34,909 nucleotides of DNA from JAZTYK01 sp045636925 (GCA_045636925.1 JAZTYK010000012.1:1-34909); one strand, 5' to 3'. Positions 22,804-30,225 are shown, numbered from the stretch's first letter. Program-made: numbers and translations. Notes: generated by a model from the sequence alone, not told the origin.

Positions 22804-23418
22804 ATGGCAAAAGTCACGGTTAATGCAATGGGCGATCAGTGCCCCATTCCCGTCGTCAAGACCTTGAAAGCACTGTCTGCCCTCACCGAGCCCAGCGTGG
22901 TGGAAGTGCTGGTGGATTATGAAATCCCCGTACAGAACCTGACCCGTCTGGCAAGCAGCAAGGGCCTGAAGTCCGTCAGCGAAAAGCTGGGCGAAAAAGA
23001 GTTTGTGGTGCGTATGGAAGTGCCCGATCCTGCCGCAGTCAAGGGTAGCGAAGAAGACGCAGCATGCCATCCCGATCAGCGGGGTGATACCGTGGTGGCC
23101 ATCGCCTCTGAATGCATGGGTCACGGTGATAAAGAGCTGGGTGCAACCCTGATGAAGGGTTTTGTATATGCCTTGTCCCAGCAGGAAGAACTGCCCCGTA
23201 CCATTCTGCTGTACAACGGCGGCGCAAAGCTGTCTGTTGAGGGGGCTGTCACGGTGGAAGACCTGAAGAGCATGGAAGCCCAGGGCGTAGAGATCCTCAC
23301 CTGCGGCACCTGCCTGAACTTCTACGGCCTGCAAGACAAGCTGGCTGTGGGCAGCGTTACCAATATGTACACCATTGTAGAAAAACTGATGCAGGCCGGC
23401 AAGGTCATCAAGCAGTAA
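22804..23418 (+). CDS. yedF: YedF-type sulfurtransferase-like protein (TusA-like plus DsrE-like domains)
   Basis: A 204-residue two-domain protein. Residues 1-72 are TusA/SirA-like, with the sulfur-carrying Cys in the CPxP motif (C13, DQCPIPVVKT). Residues of about 95-204 are DsrE-like, with C104 (SECMGHG) and a CGTC pair (C167, C170) near LNFYGL. Proteins of this architecture are annotated as selenium metabolism protein YedF because they co-occur with selenium genes, but many genomes carry them without selD. Here the neighbours are a cysteine desulfurase-like enzyme and DUF3343 proteins, which fits a persulfide or perselenide relay. AGGAGG lies 9 nt before the ATG. Confidence 0.9.
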   Translation: MAKVTVNAMGDQCPIPVVKTLKALSALTEPSVVEVLVDYEIPVQNLTRLASSKGLKSVSEKLGEKEFVVRMEVPDPAAVKGSEEDAACHPDQRGDTVVAIASECMGHGDKELGATLMKGFVYALSQQEELPRTILLYNGGAKLSVEGAVTVEDLKSMEAQGVEILTCGTCLNFYGLQDKLAVGSVTNMYTIVEKLMQAGKVIKQ

Positions 23419-23472
23419 GTTTTCTAATAACACCGCAACTGCGGAATTAAATCATCAAAAGGAGAGACCGGT

Positions 23473-24744
23473 ATGTCAAATTATGTGAAAATGTGGGAAG
23501 ACCTCGGTATGGATCTGGAGACCCATGACGCGCTGTGTCAGGTTCTGCCTACCGCCTTTGGCGATGTATACCTTTCTCAGGAAAACCGCCCCGAGGGCAT
23601 GGGCTTTTGGGATTTCGTTGTTTCCGAGATTCACGGCATCCGCCCTGCCGAACTGCTTGAGGCACAGAAAAACGGTCAGAAAGTATTTGGTACCTTCTGT
23701 GTGTACGTTCCCGATGAAGTGGTAATCGCCGCAAACGGCATCGTTACCGGTCTGTGCGGTGGCTCTCAGTTCTGGGTACCCGGCGGCGAAAAGGTCCTGC
23801 CCAAGAGCACCTGCCCCTTGATCAAGGCTTCTGTGGGCGCACGTCTGGATCGCACCTGCCCCTTCTTCCGCATTGCGGATATGTACGTTGGTGAGACCAC
23901 CTGCGACGGCAAGAAGAAGGCTTGGGAGATCCTGGGTGAAGACGTACCCATGTACATCATGGATATCCCCCAGATGAAGCGTGAAAAAGACATTCAAAAG
24001 TGGGCAGAAGAAATTGCAGCCTTTGCAAAAACCGTGGAAGAGTTTACCGGCAATGAGATCACCGTGGAGAAGCTGAACGAAGCCATCCGCGTTATCAACG
24101 AAAAACGCAAGGCTCTGGCCCGTGTATACGAAGCAAGAAAGGCCAAGAATCTGCCCATCAGCGGCAAGGACGCCCTGCTGATGACCCAGATCGCCTTCTT
24201 TGACGATCCCGTCCGCTGCGCCCAGATGACCAACAAGCTGGCCGATGAGCTGGAACAGCGCATCAAGGACGGCGTTTCCGTATTCCCCGCCGGCACCAAG
24301 CGCATTATGCTCACCGGTACGCCTCTGGCAATCCCCAACTGGAAGCTGCATCACATCATCGAGACCAGCGGTGCTGCCGTAGTCTGCGAAGAAATGTGCA
24401 CCGGCACCCGTTATTTCGAGAATCTGGTGGACGACAGCAAGACCACCCTGGAAGAGCAGTACATGGCTCTGGCACAGCGCTACATGAAGACCAACTGCGC
24501 CTGCTTCACTCCCAACACCGGCCGCATCGACGATATCCTGCGTCTGGCCAAGGAGTATCAGGTTGACGGTGTCATCGATGTCAACCTGAAGTTCTGCTGC
24601 CTGTACGATACCGAAGGCTACACCGTGGAAAAGGCCATGAAGGAAGCCGGCATCCCCGTTCTGGGCATCGAGACCGACTACACCGACACCGACGCCGAGC
24701 AGCTGCGCACCCGTATCGAGGCCTTCGTGGAGATGCTGGGCTAA
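23473..24744 (+). CDS. Double-cubane-cluster protein B (2-hydroxyacyl-CoA dehydratase D-component/BcrC family)
   Basis: A 423-residue paralogue of the protein at 21595. It is longer at the N-terminus (about 40 extra residues) and has the same ordered cysteines: C76 (GTFCVYV), C95, C114 (STCPLIKAS), C129 (RTCPFF), C144 (VGETTCDGKKKAWE), C309 (EMCTG), C342/C344 (TNCACF) and C375 (KFCCLYD), ending GIETDYTDTDAEQL. Each has a counterpart in the first protein, so both could carry a double cubane; they may form a heterodimer like HgdA/HgdB or two separate homodimers. AAGGAGAG precedes the ATG. Codon use is strongly biased to preferred C-ending codons, hinting at high expression. Confidence 0.9.
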   Translation: MSNYVKMWEDLGMDLETHDALCQVLPTAFGDVYLSQENRPEGMGFWDFVVSEIHGIRPAELLEAQKNGQKVFGTFCVYVPDEVVIAANGIVTGLCGGSQFWVPGGEKVLPKSTCPLIKASVGARLDRTCPFFRIADMYVGETTCDGKKKAWEILGEDVPMYIMDIPQMKREKDIQKWAEEIAAFAKTVEEFTGNEITVEKLNEAIRVINEKRKALARVYEARKAKNLPISGKDALLMTQIAFFDDPVRCAQMTNKLADELEQRIKDGVSVFPAGTKRIMLTGTPLAIPNWKLHHIIETSGAAVVCEEMCTGTRYFENLVDDSKTTLEEQYMALAQRYMKTNCACFTPNTGRIDDILRLAKEYQVDGVIDVNLKFCCLYDTEGYTVEKAMKEAGIPVLGIETDYTDTDAEQLRTRIEAFVEMLG

Positions 24745-24747
24745 GTC

Positions 24748-25020
24748 ATGCGCTCCGAGAACCTCAGCTATTACATCCTGTTCGCCAATTATACCCATGG
24801 TCTTGCACTGCAGGACCTGCTGAAGCAGCACAACCTGCCCGCCCGGATTGCGCCCACGCCCCGGGCGATTCAGGGCGAACTGTCCTGCGGCATGTCTCTG
24901 CTCGTTAAAGCAGAACATATCGAAGCTGTCCGTGACTGTATTCGGGAACACAATGCCGAATACCACGACATTGTGGCAATGGAAAATCCCATCCAGCCCG
25001 GCAGAGGAAAATTTTGTTGA
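24748..25020 (+). CDS. DUF3343 protein 1 (putative Se/S carrier-like)
   Basis: A 90-residue protein starting 3 nt after the stop of the preceding gene with no separate ribosome site, so it is probably translationally coupled. It shows the DUF3343 pattern: YYILFANYTHGLALQDLL, ARIAPTPRAIQGELSCGMSL with the conserved Cys (C47). A second Cys is the very last residue (C90, GRGKFC), on a flexible Gly/Pro-rich tail, a good position for carrying a persulfide. The family is named a putative Se/S carrier in domain databases; the biochemistry is unproven. Confidence 0.88.
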   Translation: MRSENLSYYILFANYTHGLALQDLLKQHNLPARIAPTPRAIQGELSCGMSLLVKAEHIEAVRDCIREHNAEYHDIVAMENPIQPGRGKFC

Positions 25021-25060
25021 CACACAGTGTCCCCGGTGGCAAAATAAACACCGGGGACAC
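25017..25060 (+). promoter_or_regulatory. Internal promoter-like site overlapping a 12-bp inverted repeat
   Basis: TTGACA (25017-25022) overlaps the stop codon of the DUF3343 gene and is followed after 17 nt by CAAAAT (25040-25045), a weak -10. A perfect 12-bp inverted repeat GTGTCCCCGGTG/CACCGGGGACAC (25027-25038 and 25049-25060) lies across the spacer and -10. It could be an operator, or an attenuator/processing hairpin in the mRNA between DUF3343 and the activator gene. There is no T-run right after it. Confidence 0.5.
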
Positions 25061-25092
25061 TTGTCCCATTTTATCATGGTAGGAGGCACACC

Positions 25093-25881
25093 GTGAAGCA
25101 TTATATCGGTATCGACATTGGATCCACCTGTACCAAGACCGCCGTTTTGGACAGCGATGGGAAAATTTGCATCTGCTTTGTTCAGCCCACCGGCTGGAGC
25201 AGTGTAGATACTGCAGAGCAGGTAGCCTGCACACTGCGGCAGGCCGGATACGATCCGGCAAGCTGCCCCACTGTTGCCACCGGCTACGGTCGTATTTCCG
25301 TGCCCTATGCCGACAAAACGGTGACCGAAATCACCTGCCATGCCCGGGGTGCCATGCTGCTGCACGATGCCGAAAATCTGTCCGTCATTGACATCGGCGG
25401 GCAGGATACCAAAATCATTCAGGTGGAAAACGGCATGGTCAAAGACTTTATTATGAATGACAAATGCTCTGCCGGCACCGGAAGATTCTTAGAGGTCATG
25501 GCCAATACACTTGCCATGCGTCCCGATGCCCTTTGCCGGCTGGCGCAGCAGGGCGGCGGGGTGTCCATCAGCTCTATGTGCACCGTGTTTGCCGAGTCCG
25601 AGGTCATCAGCCTCATCGGCCGTGGAGAGAAAAAAGAGAATATCGCATTCGCGGTGGTGGATTCTATTGTAAAAAAGGTGGCATCACAATTCCGCCGTCT
25701 GGAAACCGGCACCGGCACGGTTTGCCTGACCGGCGGCTTGTGCGAGTGCGCTTTTGTTCGCGAGGCCCTGTCCAAAGAACTGCATCGGGAGATCGTCACC
25801 TGTTCCCAGGGTCGCTTTGCCGGTGCATTGGGCGCTGCCAAGGCAGCCATGGGTCTGAAAACCGCCAAACAGGGGGGGTAA
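25093..25881 (+). CDS. ATP-dependent activator of the dehydratase/double-cubane proteins (HgdC/BadF/BcrA-type ATPase)
   Basis: A 262-residue ASKHA-fold ATPase. Motifs: phosphate 1 loop IGIDIGSTCTKTAV, phosphate 2 VIDIGGQDTKII, and the two cluster ligands C125 (NDKCSAGTGRF) and C163 (SSMCTVFAESEV), which in the homodimer hold one bridging [4Fe-4S] cluster; the adenosine site lies near CLTGGL. Such proteins couple ATP hydrolysis to a strong drop in electron potential and reduce their dehydratase or double-cubane partner. It starts with GTG at 25093 after TAGGAGG. It has a single copy for two double-cubane genes, so it probably serves both. Confidence 0.93.
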   Translation: MKHYIGIDIGSTCTKTAVLDSDGKICICFVQPTGWSSVDTAEQVACTLRQAGYDPASCPTVATGYGRISVPYADKTVTEITCHARGAMLLHDAENLSVIDIGGQDTKIIQVENGMVKDFIMNDKCSAGTGRFLEVMANTLAMRPDALCRLAQQGGGVSISSMCTVFAESEVISLIGRGEKKENIAFAVVDSIVKKVASQFRRLETGTGTVCLTGGLCECAFVREALSKELHREIVTCSQGRFAGALGAAKAAMGLKTAKQGG

Positions 25882-25883
25882 AC

Positions 25884-27017
25884 ATGATTTATCTGGATAA
25901 TGCAGCTACCACGCTGCACAAACCTCCGCAGGTGACAGAGGCAGTGGTGCAGGCCATGATGACCATGGGCAACTCCTCTCGCGGCACCCATATCCAGTCC
26001 CTGCAGGCAGCGCGCAGTGTATACGATACCCGTTGCAAGGCGGCGATGCTGTTCGGCTGCAGCCGCCCCGACCATGTGGCATTTACCGCCAACTCCACCG
26101 AGGCGCTGAATATCGCCATCAGTGGACTCATTGCACCCGGTGATCACGTGATCACCACCGACTTGGAACACAATTCCGTACTGCGTCCGTTGTATCGGCT
26201 GGAAGCAGAACAGGGCGTGCAGCTCAGCTTTGTTCCTGCGGACAAACTGGGCAAGGTGGACTATGCGGATTTTGAAACAATGATCCGGCCCGAGACCCGG
26301 GCAATCGTCTGCACCCACGCTTCCAACCTTACCGGACAGGTTCTGGATCTTCATAAAATCGGCACCATTGCCAAAAAACACGATCTGTTGCTGATCGTGG
26401 ATGCGTCTCAAACGGCAGGCTGCTGGCCCATTGATATGGAAGCCATGGGCATTGATGTGCTTTGTTTTACCGGACACAAAGGACTGATGGGTCCCCAGGG
26501 CACCGGCGGCCTTTGCCTTCGCCCGGGGCTTGCCATTCGCCCCTTCAAGGTGGGTGGTTCCGGCGTGCAGTCTTACAGCAAAACCCATCCCACCGAAATG
26601 CCCACCTGTCTGGAAGCCGGCACCCTGAACGGTCACGGACTGGCCGGTTTATGCGCGGCGCTGGATTATGTGCTGGAAACCGGCGTGGAAACCATTCATG
26701 CCAAAGAAGCCGCGTTGATGCGCCGCTTTTACGCTGGCGTAAAAGACATTCCCGGCATTACAGTGTACGGTGATTTTACGCAAGAGCGCTGTGCCATCGT
26801 GTCACTGAACCTGGGGGATTATGACTCCAGTGCCGTATCCGATGCGTTGGCGGAGGACTACGGCATTGCCACCCGTCCCGGCGCCCATTGCGCGCCCCGG
26901 ATGCATTATGCATTAGGCACGCAGGAGCAGGGGGCGGTTCGCTTCAGCTTTGCATATTTTAATACCGAGGCAGAGGTGGATGCCGCCATCCAAGCCGTAA
27001 AGGAGTTGGCAGAATGA
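25884..27017 (+). CDS. Class V aminotransferase / cysteine desulfurase-like protein (EF2568-type)
   Basis: A 377-residue PLP enzyme. It has MIYLDNAATTLHKP at the N-terminus, the PLP-contacting H98 (DLEHNSVLRP) and D173 (LIVDASQTAG), the Schiff-base lysine K199 (CFTGHKGLMGPQG), and a loop cysteine C336 in RPGAHCAPRMHYALGT, placed as in SufS-type desulfurases that form a persulfide. It likely mobilises sulfur from cysteine or selenium from selenocysteine. The sequence resembles the EF2568 group reported next to selenium-dependent hydroxylase genes. The ATG at 25884 follows a GGGGGGG site and the activator stop by 2 nt. It overlaps the next gene by ATGA. Confidence 0.9.
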   Translation: MIYLDNAATTLHKPPQVTEAVVQAMMTMGNSSRGTHIQSLQAARSVYDTRCKAAMLFGCSRPDHVAFTANSTEALNIAISGLIAPGDHVITTDLEHNSVLRPLYRLEAEQGVQLSFVPADKLGKVDYADFETMIRPETRAIVCTHASNLTGQVLDLHKIGTIAKKHDLLLIVDASQTAGCWPIDMEAMGIDVLCFTGHKGLMGPQGTGGLCLRPGLAIRPFKVGGSGVQSYSKTHPTEMPTCLEAGTLNGHGLAGLCAALDYVLETGVETIHAKEAALMRRFYAGVKDIPGITVYGDFTQERCAIVSLNLGDYDSSAVSDALAEDYGIATRPGAHCAPRMHYALGTQEQGAVRFSFAYFNTEAEVDAAIQAVKELAE

Positions 27018-27250
27018 GAGCAAAACAGCCTCGGCTGATCGTCACATTTCATACCACCACGGCCGCTATGGCCATGGAAAAGTATTGCATGGCAGAGGGC
27101 GTCCCCGGCAGACTGATCCCCGTACCCCGTGCTATTACCGCCAGCTGCGGAATGTCCTGGAGCGCTCCGCCTGAGGCGCGAGCCCGGGTAGAGGCTGCTG
27201 CCGCAACCCTTGGCGGCGCGGTAGACCGGTTTTATGAGCTGGAAATCTGA
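27014..27250 (+). CDS. DUF3343 protein 2 (putative Se/S carrier-like)
   Basis: A 78-residue protein whose ATG overlaps the stop of the cysteine desulfurase-like gene (ATGA), implying coupled synthesis in equal amounts. It has the family core LIVTFHTTTAAMAMEKYC, GRLIPVPRAITASCGMSW with the conserved Cys (C45), but lacks the C-terminal Cys of the first DUF3343 protein. The pairing with the desulfurase suggests it may be the direct acceptor of its persulfide. This is inference; no member has a proven role known to me. Last gene of the operon. Confidence 0.85.
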   Translation: MRAKQPRLIVTFHTTTAAMAMEKYCMAEGVPGRLIPVPRAITASCGMSWSAPPEARARVEAAAATLGGAVDRFYELEI

Positions 27251-27259
27251 TAAAAACAC

Positions 27260-27296
27260 AACGCACCCCGAAGCAGTGCTTCGGGGTGCGTTTTTT
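27260..27296 (+). terminator. Intrinsic terminator of the double-cubane/YedF operon
   Basis: A 15-bp perfect stem AACGCACCCCGAAGC/GCTTCGGGGTGCGTT with an AGT loop and a TTTTTT tail. Confidence 0.95.
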
Positions 27297-27304
27297 ATAG
27301 GGAA

Positions 27305-27922
27305 TTAGCGAATGAAATGGGTGGCGATGCGTTTCTCTTTTTCCGGCAGACCGTAGGCTTCTTTGCCCAGGGCGATGCTCTTCATCAAAAAGCTCATGTT
27401 CCGTGCCAGGGTGCGCATGGTCTGCAGCCCCTCACCGTCCTCTTTGGCCTCGCCGGGTGCGCGGCCGTGAATGCTGTTCCAGTACTGGCTGGAGGCCACC
27501 GGCATGCCGGAGATGGTAAAGAACTTGTTCAGTTCATCGAAGGTGGCGGAAAGTCCGCCCCGGCGGGCTGCCACGACAGCAGCGCCCACTTTCATGGTCT
27601 TGTCAAAGGGTGTGCTGTAAAAGAGTCGCTGCAAAAACGCAACAAGGGTAGCGTTGGCAGAGGCATAATAAACCGGGCTGCCCACCACCAAACCGTCACA
27701 TTCCGCAAACAGTTCAGCAGCTTGATTCACCACGTCATCGAACACGCACGTTCCGGCTTCGTAGCAGTGACCGCAGGCGATGCAGCCGCGGATGTCCAAA
27801 TGCCCTACATGGAGATATGCTACTTCAATGCCCTCTGCGGCAAATACCTGTTTCATTTCTTCCAAAGCCACGGCGGTGTTGCCATTGGCCTTGGGACTTC
27901 CGTTGATCATCAATACTTTCAT
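27305..27922 (-). CDS. Flavodoxin-fold iron-sulfur flavoprotein-like NAD(P)H oxidoreductase
   Basis: A 205-residue FMN-binding protein. The phosphate loop is INGSPKANGNTAVAL; a compact cysteine motif C47-x2-C50-x2-C53-x5-C59 (CIACGHCYEAGTC) resembles the [4Fe-4S] site of archaeal and clostridial Isf proteins; VVGSPVYYASANATL is the flavin-binding loop. It could pass single electrons between ferredoxin-type donors and an acceptor, but the partner is unknown. It is the last gene of a three-gene leftward operon with an SDR and a DUF362 gene, 14 nt after the SDR. Confidence 0.85.
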   Translation of the reverse strand: MKVLMINGSPKANGNTAVALEEMKQVFAAEGIEVAYLHVGHLDIRGCIACGHCYEAGTCVFDDVVNQAAELFAECDGLVVGSPVYYASANATLVAFLQRLFYSTPFDKTMKVGAAVVAARRGGLSATFDELNKFFTISGMPVASSQYWNSIHGRAPGEAKEDGEGLQTMRTLARNMSFLMKSIALGKEAYGLPEKEKRIATHFIR

Positions 27923-27936
27923 GATTCCATCCCTCT

Positions 27937-28656
27937 TTATTTTGCTTTGTCTTCCAGCACCCAGCCGTGATCACCGTGGTAGATCATCTGGTGGGTCATA
28001 CCGCCGTCAATGCAGATGTTTTCGCCTGTGATAAAACCACTCTTCTCCGAGCACAGAAACAGCACCATGTTGGCAATATCCAAGGGGTTTCCCACTCGGC
28101 CAGCGGGCTGTTGGGTAGCATCCGGTCCGGTATATGTCTGAAAAGAAGTGTCGATCCAGCCCGGGGAGATAGAGTTGACCCGCACCCGGCCCGCCAGACT
28201 TACAGCCAATGCATGGGTCAGGGCGTGAATGCCGCCCTTGGCGGCAGTGTAGCTTTCGGTCTGGGGTTGACTCATCCGGTCACGACTGGAAGAAATGTTG
28301 ATGATGCAGGCACCGGGCGCAAAGTGCGGCGCAAACAGTTTTGCCAGATAAAAGGGCGCTGTTACACCCACTGCCAAAGCATAAGAAAACTCCTCATACG
28401 TGCCCTGCTCGATACCACGTGAGATCGGAGCCGCGTTGTTGATCAGATAATCCACCTTGCCGTGGTGGCGGAGCACTTGGGCAGCAAAGGTCTCCAGCGT
28501 GTCTTTGCAGGCCAGATCTCCCTGAAAACAGCTGTTGGGCTGCAGATCAATGGTGTACACCTTGGCACCCAGTTTTTCAAACTCCTGACAAATGCAAAGG
28601 CCGATTCCCTGGGCACCGCCGGTTACCACAACCACTTTATCCTGAAAGTGATACAT
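27937..28656 (-). CDS. Short-chain dehydrogenase/reductase (SDR) family oxidoreductase
   Basis: A 239-residue classical SDR. It has the Rossmann cofactor motif TGGAQGIG, DLQPNS after the second strand (Asp suggests NAD preference), the structural NNAA motif, and the catalytic Ser-Tyr-Lys set (INISSSRDR, then SYTAAKGG). The substrate loop reads SPGWIDTSFQTYTG. The substrate cannot be predicted. It is 6 nt downstream of the DUF362 gene, so it belongs to the same operon. Confidence 0.9.
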   Translation of the reverse strand: MYHFQDKVVVVTGGAQGIGLCICQEFEKLGAKVYTIDLQPNSCFQGDLACKDTLETFAAQVLRHHGKVDYLINNAAPISRGIEQGTYEEFSYALAVGVTAPFYLAKLFAPHFAPGACIINISSSRDRMSQPQTESYTAAKGGIHALTHALAVSLAGRVRVNSISPGWIDTSFQTYTGPDATQQPAGRVGNPLDIANMVLFLCSEKSGFITGENICIDGGMTHQMIYHGDHGWVLEDKAK

Positions 28657-28662
28657 GAGACA

Positions 28663-29529
28663 TTACTCCACTTCCACCAGATCGTATTCCCGGCTGCCAT
28701 AGCCCAGTTCAGCGGCGACTTCAATGGTGTACACACCGTTGCGGCTTTCAATGCGCTTCAGCAGATGGGGCTTGCCGGGGTCGGTACAGGCGTATACAAG
28801 ATCGATACAGGCCTGATCAATGGCAACAGGATCAGTGCTCACCAGAATACCGATGTCGGCAATGCAGGGATCTTCGGCCACGGCGCAGCAGTCACAGTCT
28901 ACGCTCATGTTTTTCATCACATTGACATACAGCAGGTTGCCCTTAAAATATTCCACGATATTGCCCGCGGCATCGGCCATGGACTCCAAAAAACTGTTGT
29001 GATCGGCGGTCCAGATCTTTTCGGGCTCACCGGCACCGTGGATGTAAGCCTTGCCGAAGGAGGATGCCACGCCGATGGACAACTGCTTCAGCGCGCCGCC
29101 GTAGCCGCCCATGGGATGCCCCTTGAAATGGGAGAGCACCAGCATAGAGTCATAATTGACAATGTTTTTGCCCACGTAGTTTTTCTTGATGCGCTTGCCC
29201 TCCGGAATCGCCAGCTCAAGATCGGGATCTTCGGCATCCAGCAGATCTACGGGGAAATACTTGCTCCAGCCATGCTCCAGCATAATCTTTTTGTGCTTTT
29301 CTGTGGTGTTGCGCTGACCTTCATAGGCGGTGTTGCATTCCACCACAGTGCCACCCACGTGATCGATCACCGGTTTCCAAAAGTCGGGACGCAAAAAGTT
29401 TTGGTTGCCTTTTTCACCGGAATGCAGTTTGATGGCCACCTTGCCGGGCAGTTCCTTGCCGGCAAGCTTGTACAGTTCCAGCACCTTTTCCGGTGTGATG
29501 GTACGGGAAAAATATACTGTTGCGCGCAT
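28663..29529 (-). CDS. DUF362 domain protein
   Basis: A 288-residue protein of the DUF362 family. It has AIKLHSGEKGNQNFLRPDF, the conserved central LVLSHFKGHPMGGYGGALKQ, and a Cys cluster (VDCDCCAVAEDPCIADIG) that could bind metal. Many DUF362 proteins carry an extra ferredoxin domain; this one does not. No function is established for the family. I use the ATG at 29529 because AAGGAGG precedes it; longer in-frame starts would run across the promoter at 29569-29597. First gene of the DUF362-SDR-flavoprotein operon. Confidence 0.87.
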   Translation of the reverse strand: MRATVYFSRTITPEKVLELYKLAGKELPGKVAIKLHSGEKGNQNFLRPDFWKPVIDHVGGTVVECNTAYEGQRNTTEKHKKIMLEHGWSKYFPVDLLDAEDPDLELAIPEGKRIKKNYVGKNIVNYDSMLVLSHFKGHPMGGYGGALKQLSIGVASSFGKAYIHGAGEPEKIWTADHNSFLESMADAAGNIVEYFKGNLLYVNVMKNMSVDCDCCAVAEDPCIADIGILVSTDPVAIDQACIDLVYACTDPGKPHLLKRIESRNGVYTIEVAAELGYGSREYDLVEVE

Positions 29530-29568
29530 ATGTTTGACCTCCTTGCGGGTTGTTTGTCTGATGGTTTC

Positions 29569-29597
29569 ATTATATGTGAAAAATGCCCCGGATGCAA
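29569..29597 (-). promoter_or_regulatory. sigma-A promoter of the DUF362 operon
   Basis: Minus strand TTGCAT (29597-29592), 17-nt spacer, TATAAT (29574-29569). Confidence 0.72.
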
Positions 29598-29609
29598 GAC
29601 TGTTCGCCA

Positions 29610-29638
29610 TTGCGGGAGACCGGTTTCCGTGATATAAT
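29610..29638 (+). promoter_or_regulatory. sigma-A promoter of the nitroreductase gene
   Basis: TTGCGG (29610-29615), 17-nt spacer, TATAAT (29633-29638). The -35 boxes of the two divergent promoters are only 12 nt apart, so one bound regulator could control both. Confidence 0.72.
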
Positions 29639-29673
29639 CAAAGCAATCCAAACGCATCAAGGAGGGTTCTTTT

Positions 29674-30207
29674 ATGCAGACCTTTGAAACGCTGTACAGT
29701 CGCCGCAGTATCCGCAGTTATACCGGCGAAAGCCTTAGTGAACAAGAGCTGGCAGAAGTGCTGAAATCTGCCTATGCTGCGCCTGTGGGCCATGCCAGAT
29801 ACGACAGCCTGCACATGACCGTGATTAAGAATAAAGAATACCTTGCCCGCTGGGAAGCTGCCGTGGGCGAAGCCACGGGCAGACCGGATGCCCATCCTTT
29901 TTATGGCGCGCCTATGATGATCCTGGTGTCTTCTGTTGTGCCGGAATCGCCAATGGATAATGTGGCATATTCCAACGCCGCCATTCTGGTGCAGAACATG
30001 GCGCTGGCTGCCGTGGAATTGGGACTGGGCAGCTGCCACATCTGGGGACCTGTCCGGGTGTTGAACACACGGCCTGACCTGTTGGCAGAACTTCCGTTGC
30101 CGGAGGGAATGAAACCCTGCTGTGGCATTATTCTGGGTAAAACCGATGCAGCCTACACCTTGCGCGAGGTGGCAGAAAACCGTATTCAAACGGAAATGTT
30201 CCGCTAA
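29674..30207 (+). CDS. Nitroreductase family protein
   Basis: A 177-residue FMN-dependent oxidoreductase. It starts LYSRRSIRSYTGESLSEQEL, the usual nitroreductase phosphate/FMN-binding beginning with Arg pairs, followed by AYAAPVGHAR, VAYSNAAILVQNMALAAVEL and LGSCHIWGP near the second FMN contact; the C-terminal VAENRI is typical. The physiological substrate is unknown; members reduce quinones, flavins or nitro compounds. AAGGAGGG precedes the ATG. It has its own promoter and terminator. Confidence 0.88.
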   Translation: MQTFETLYSRRSIRSYTGESLSEQELAEVLKSAYAAPVGHARYDSLHMTVIKNKEYLARWEAAVGEATGRPDAHPFYGAPMMILVSSVVPESPMDNVAYSNAAILVQNMALAAVELGLGSCHIWGPVRVLNTRPDLLAELPLPEGMKPCCGIILGKTDAAYTLREVAENRIQTEMFR

Positions 30208-30225
30208 ACGAGCCAAGTTATGACG

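Noticed and set aside
21595..24744. Assignment as 2-hydroxyglutaryl-CoA or phenyllactyl-CoA dehydratase subunits
   Set aside because: The VGETTCDGKKK and NLCPLIK motifs favour double-cubane proteins, and no CoA-transferase or acyl-CoA dehydrogenase genes are nearby.
23476..25365. Open frame of 629 codons antisense to double-cubane protein B, DUF3343 and the activator
   Set aside because: It crosses three genes with convincing family motifs on the plus strand and has no ribosome site; it only reflects avoidance of certain codons in highly expressed genes.
25464..25883. N-terminal extension of the cysteine desulfurase-like frame into the activator gene
   Set aside because: The extension has no similarity to the family, overlaps the activator in another frame, and the ATG at 25884 has a good ribosome site and the standard family N-terminus.
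21595..27250. Selenoprotein or SECIS-containing gene in the YedF operon
   Set aside because: All seven genes have complete frames ending at expected C-termini; I saw no in-frame TGA that would need recoding.
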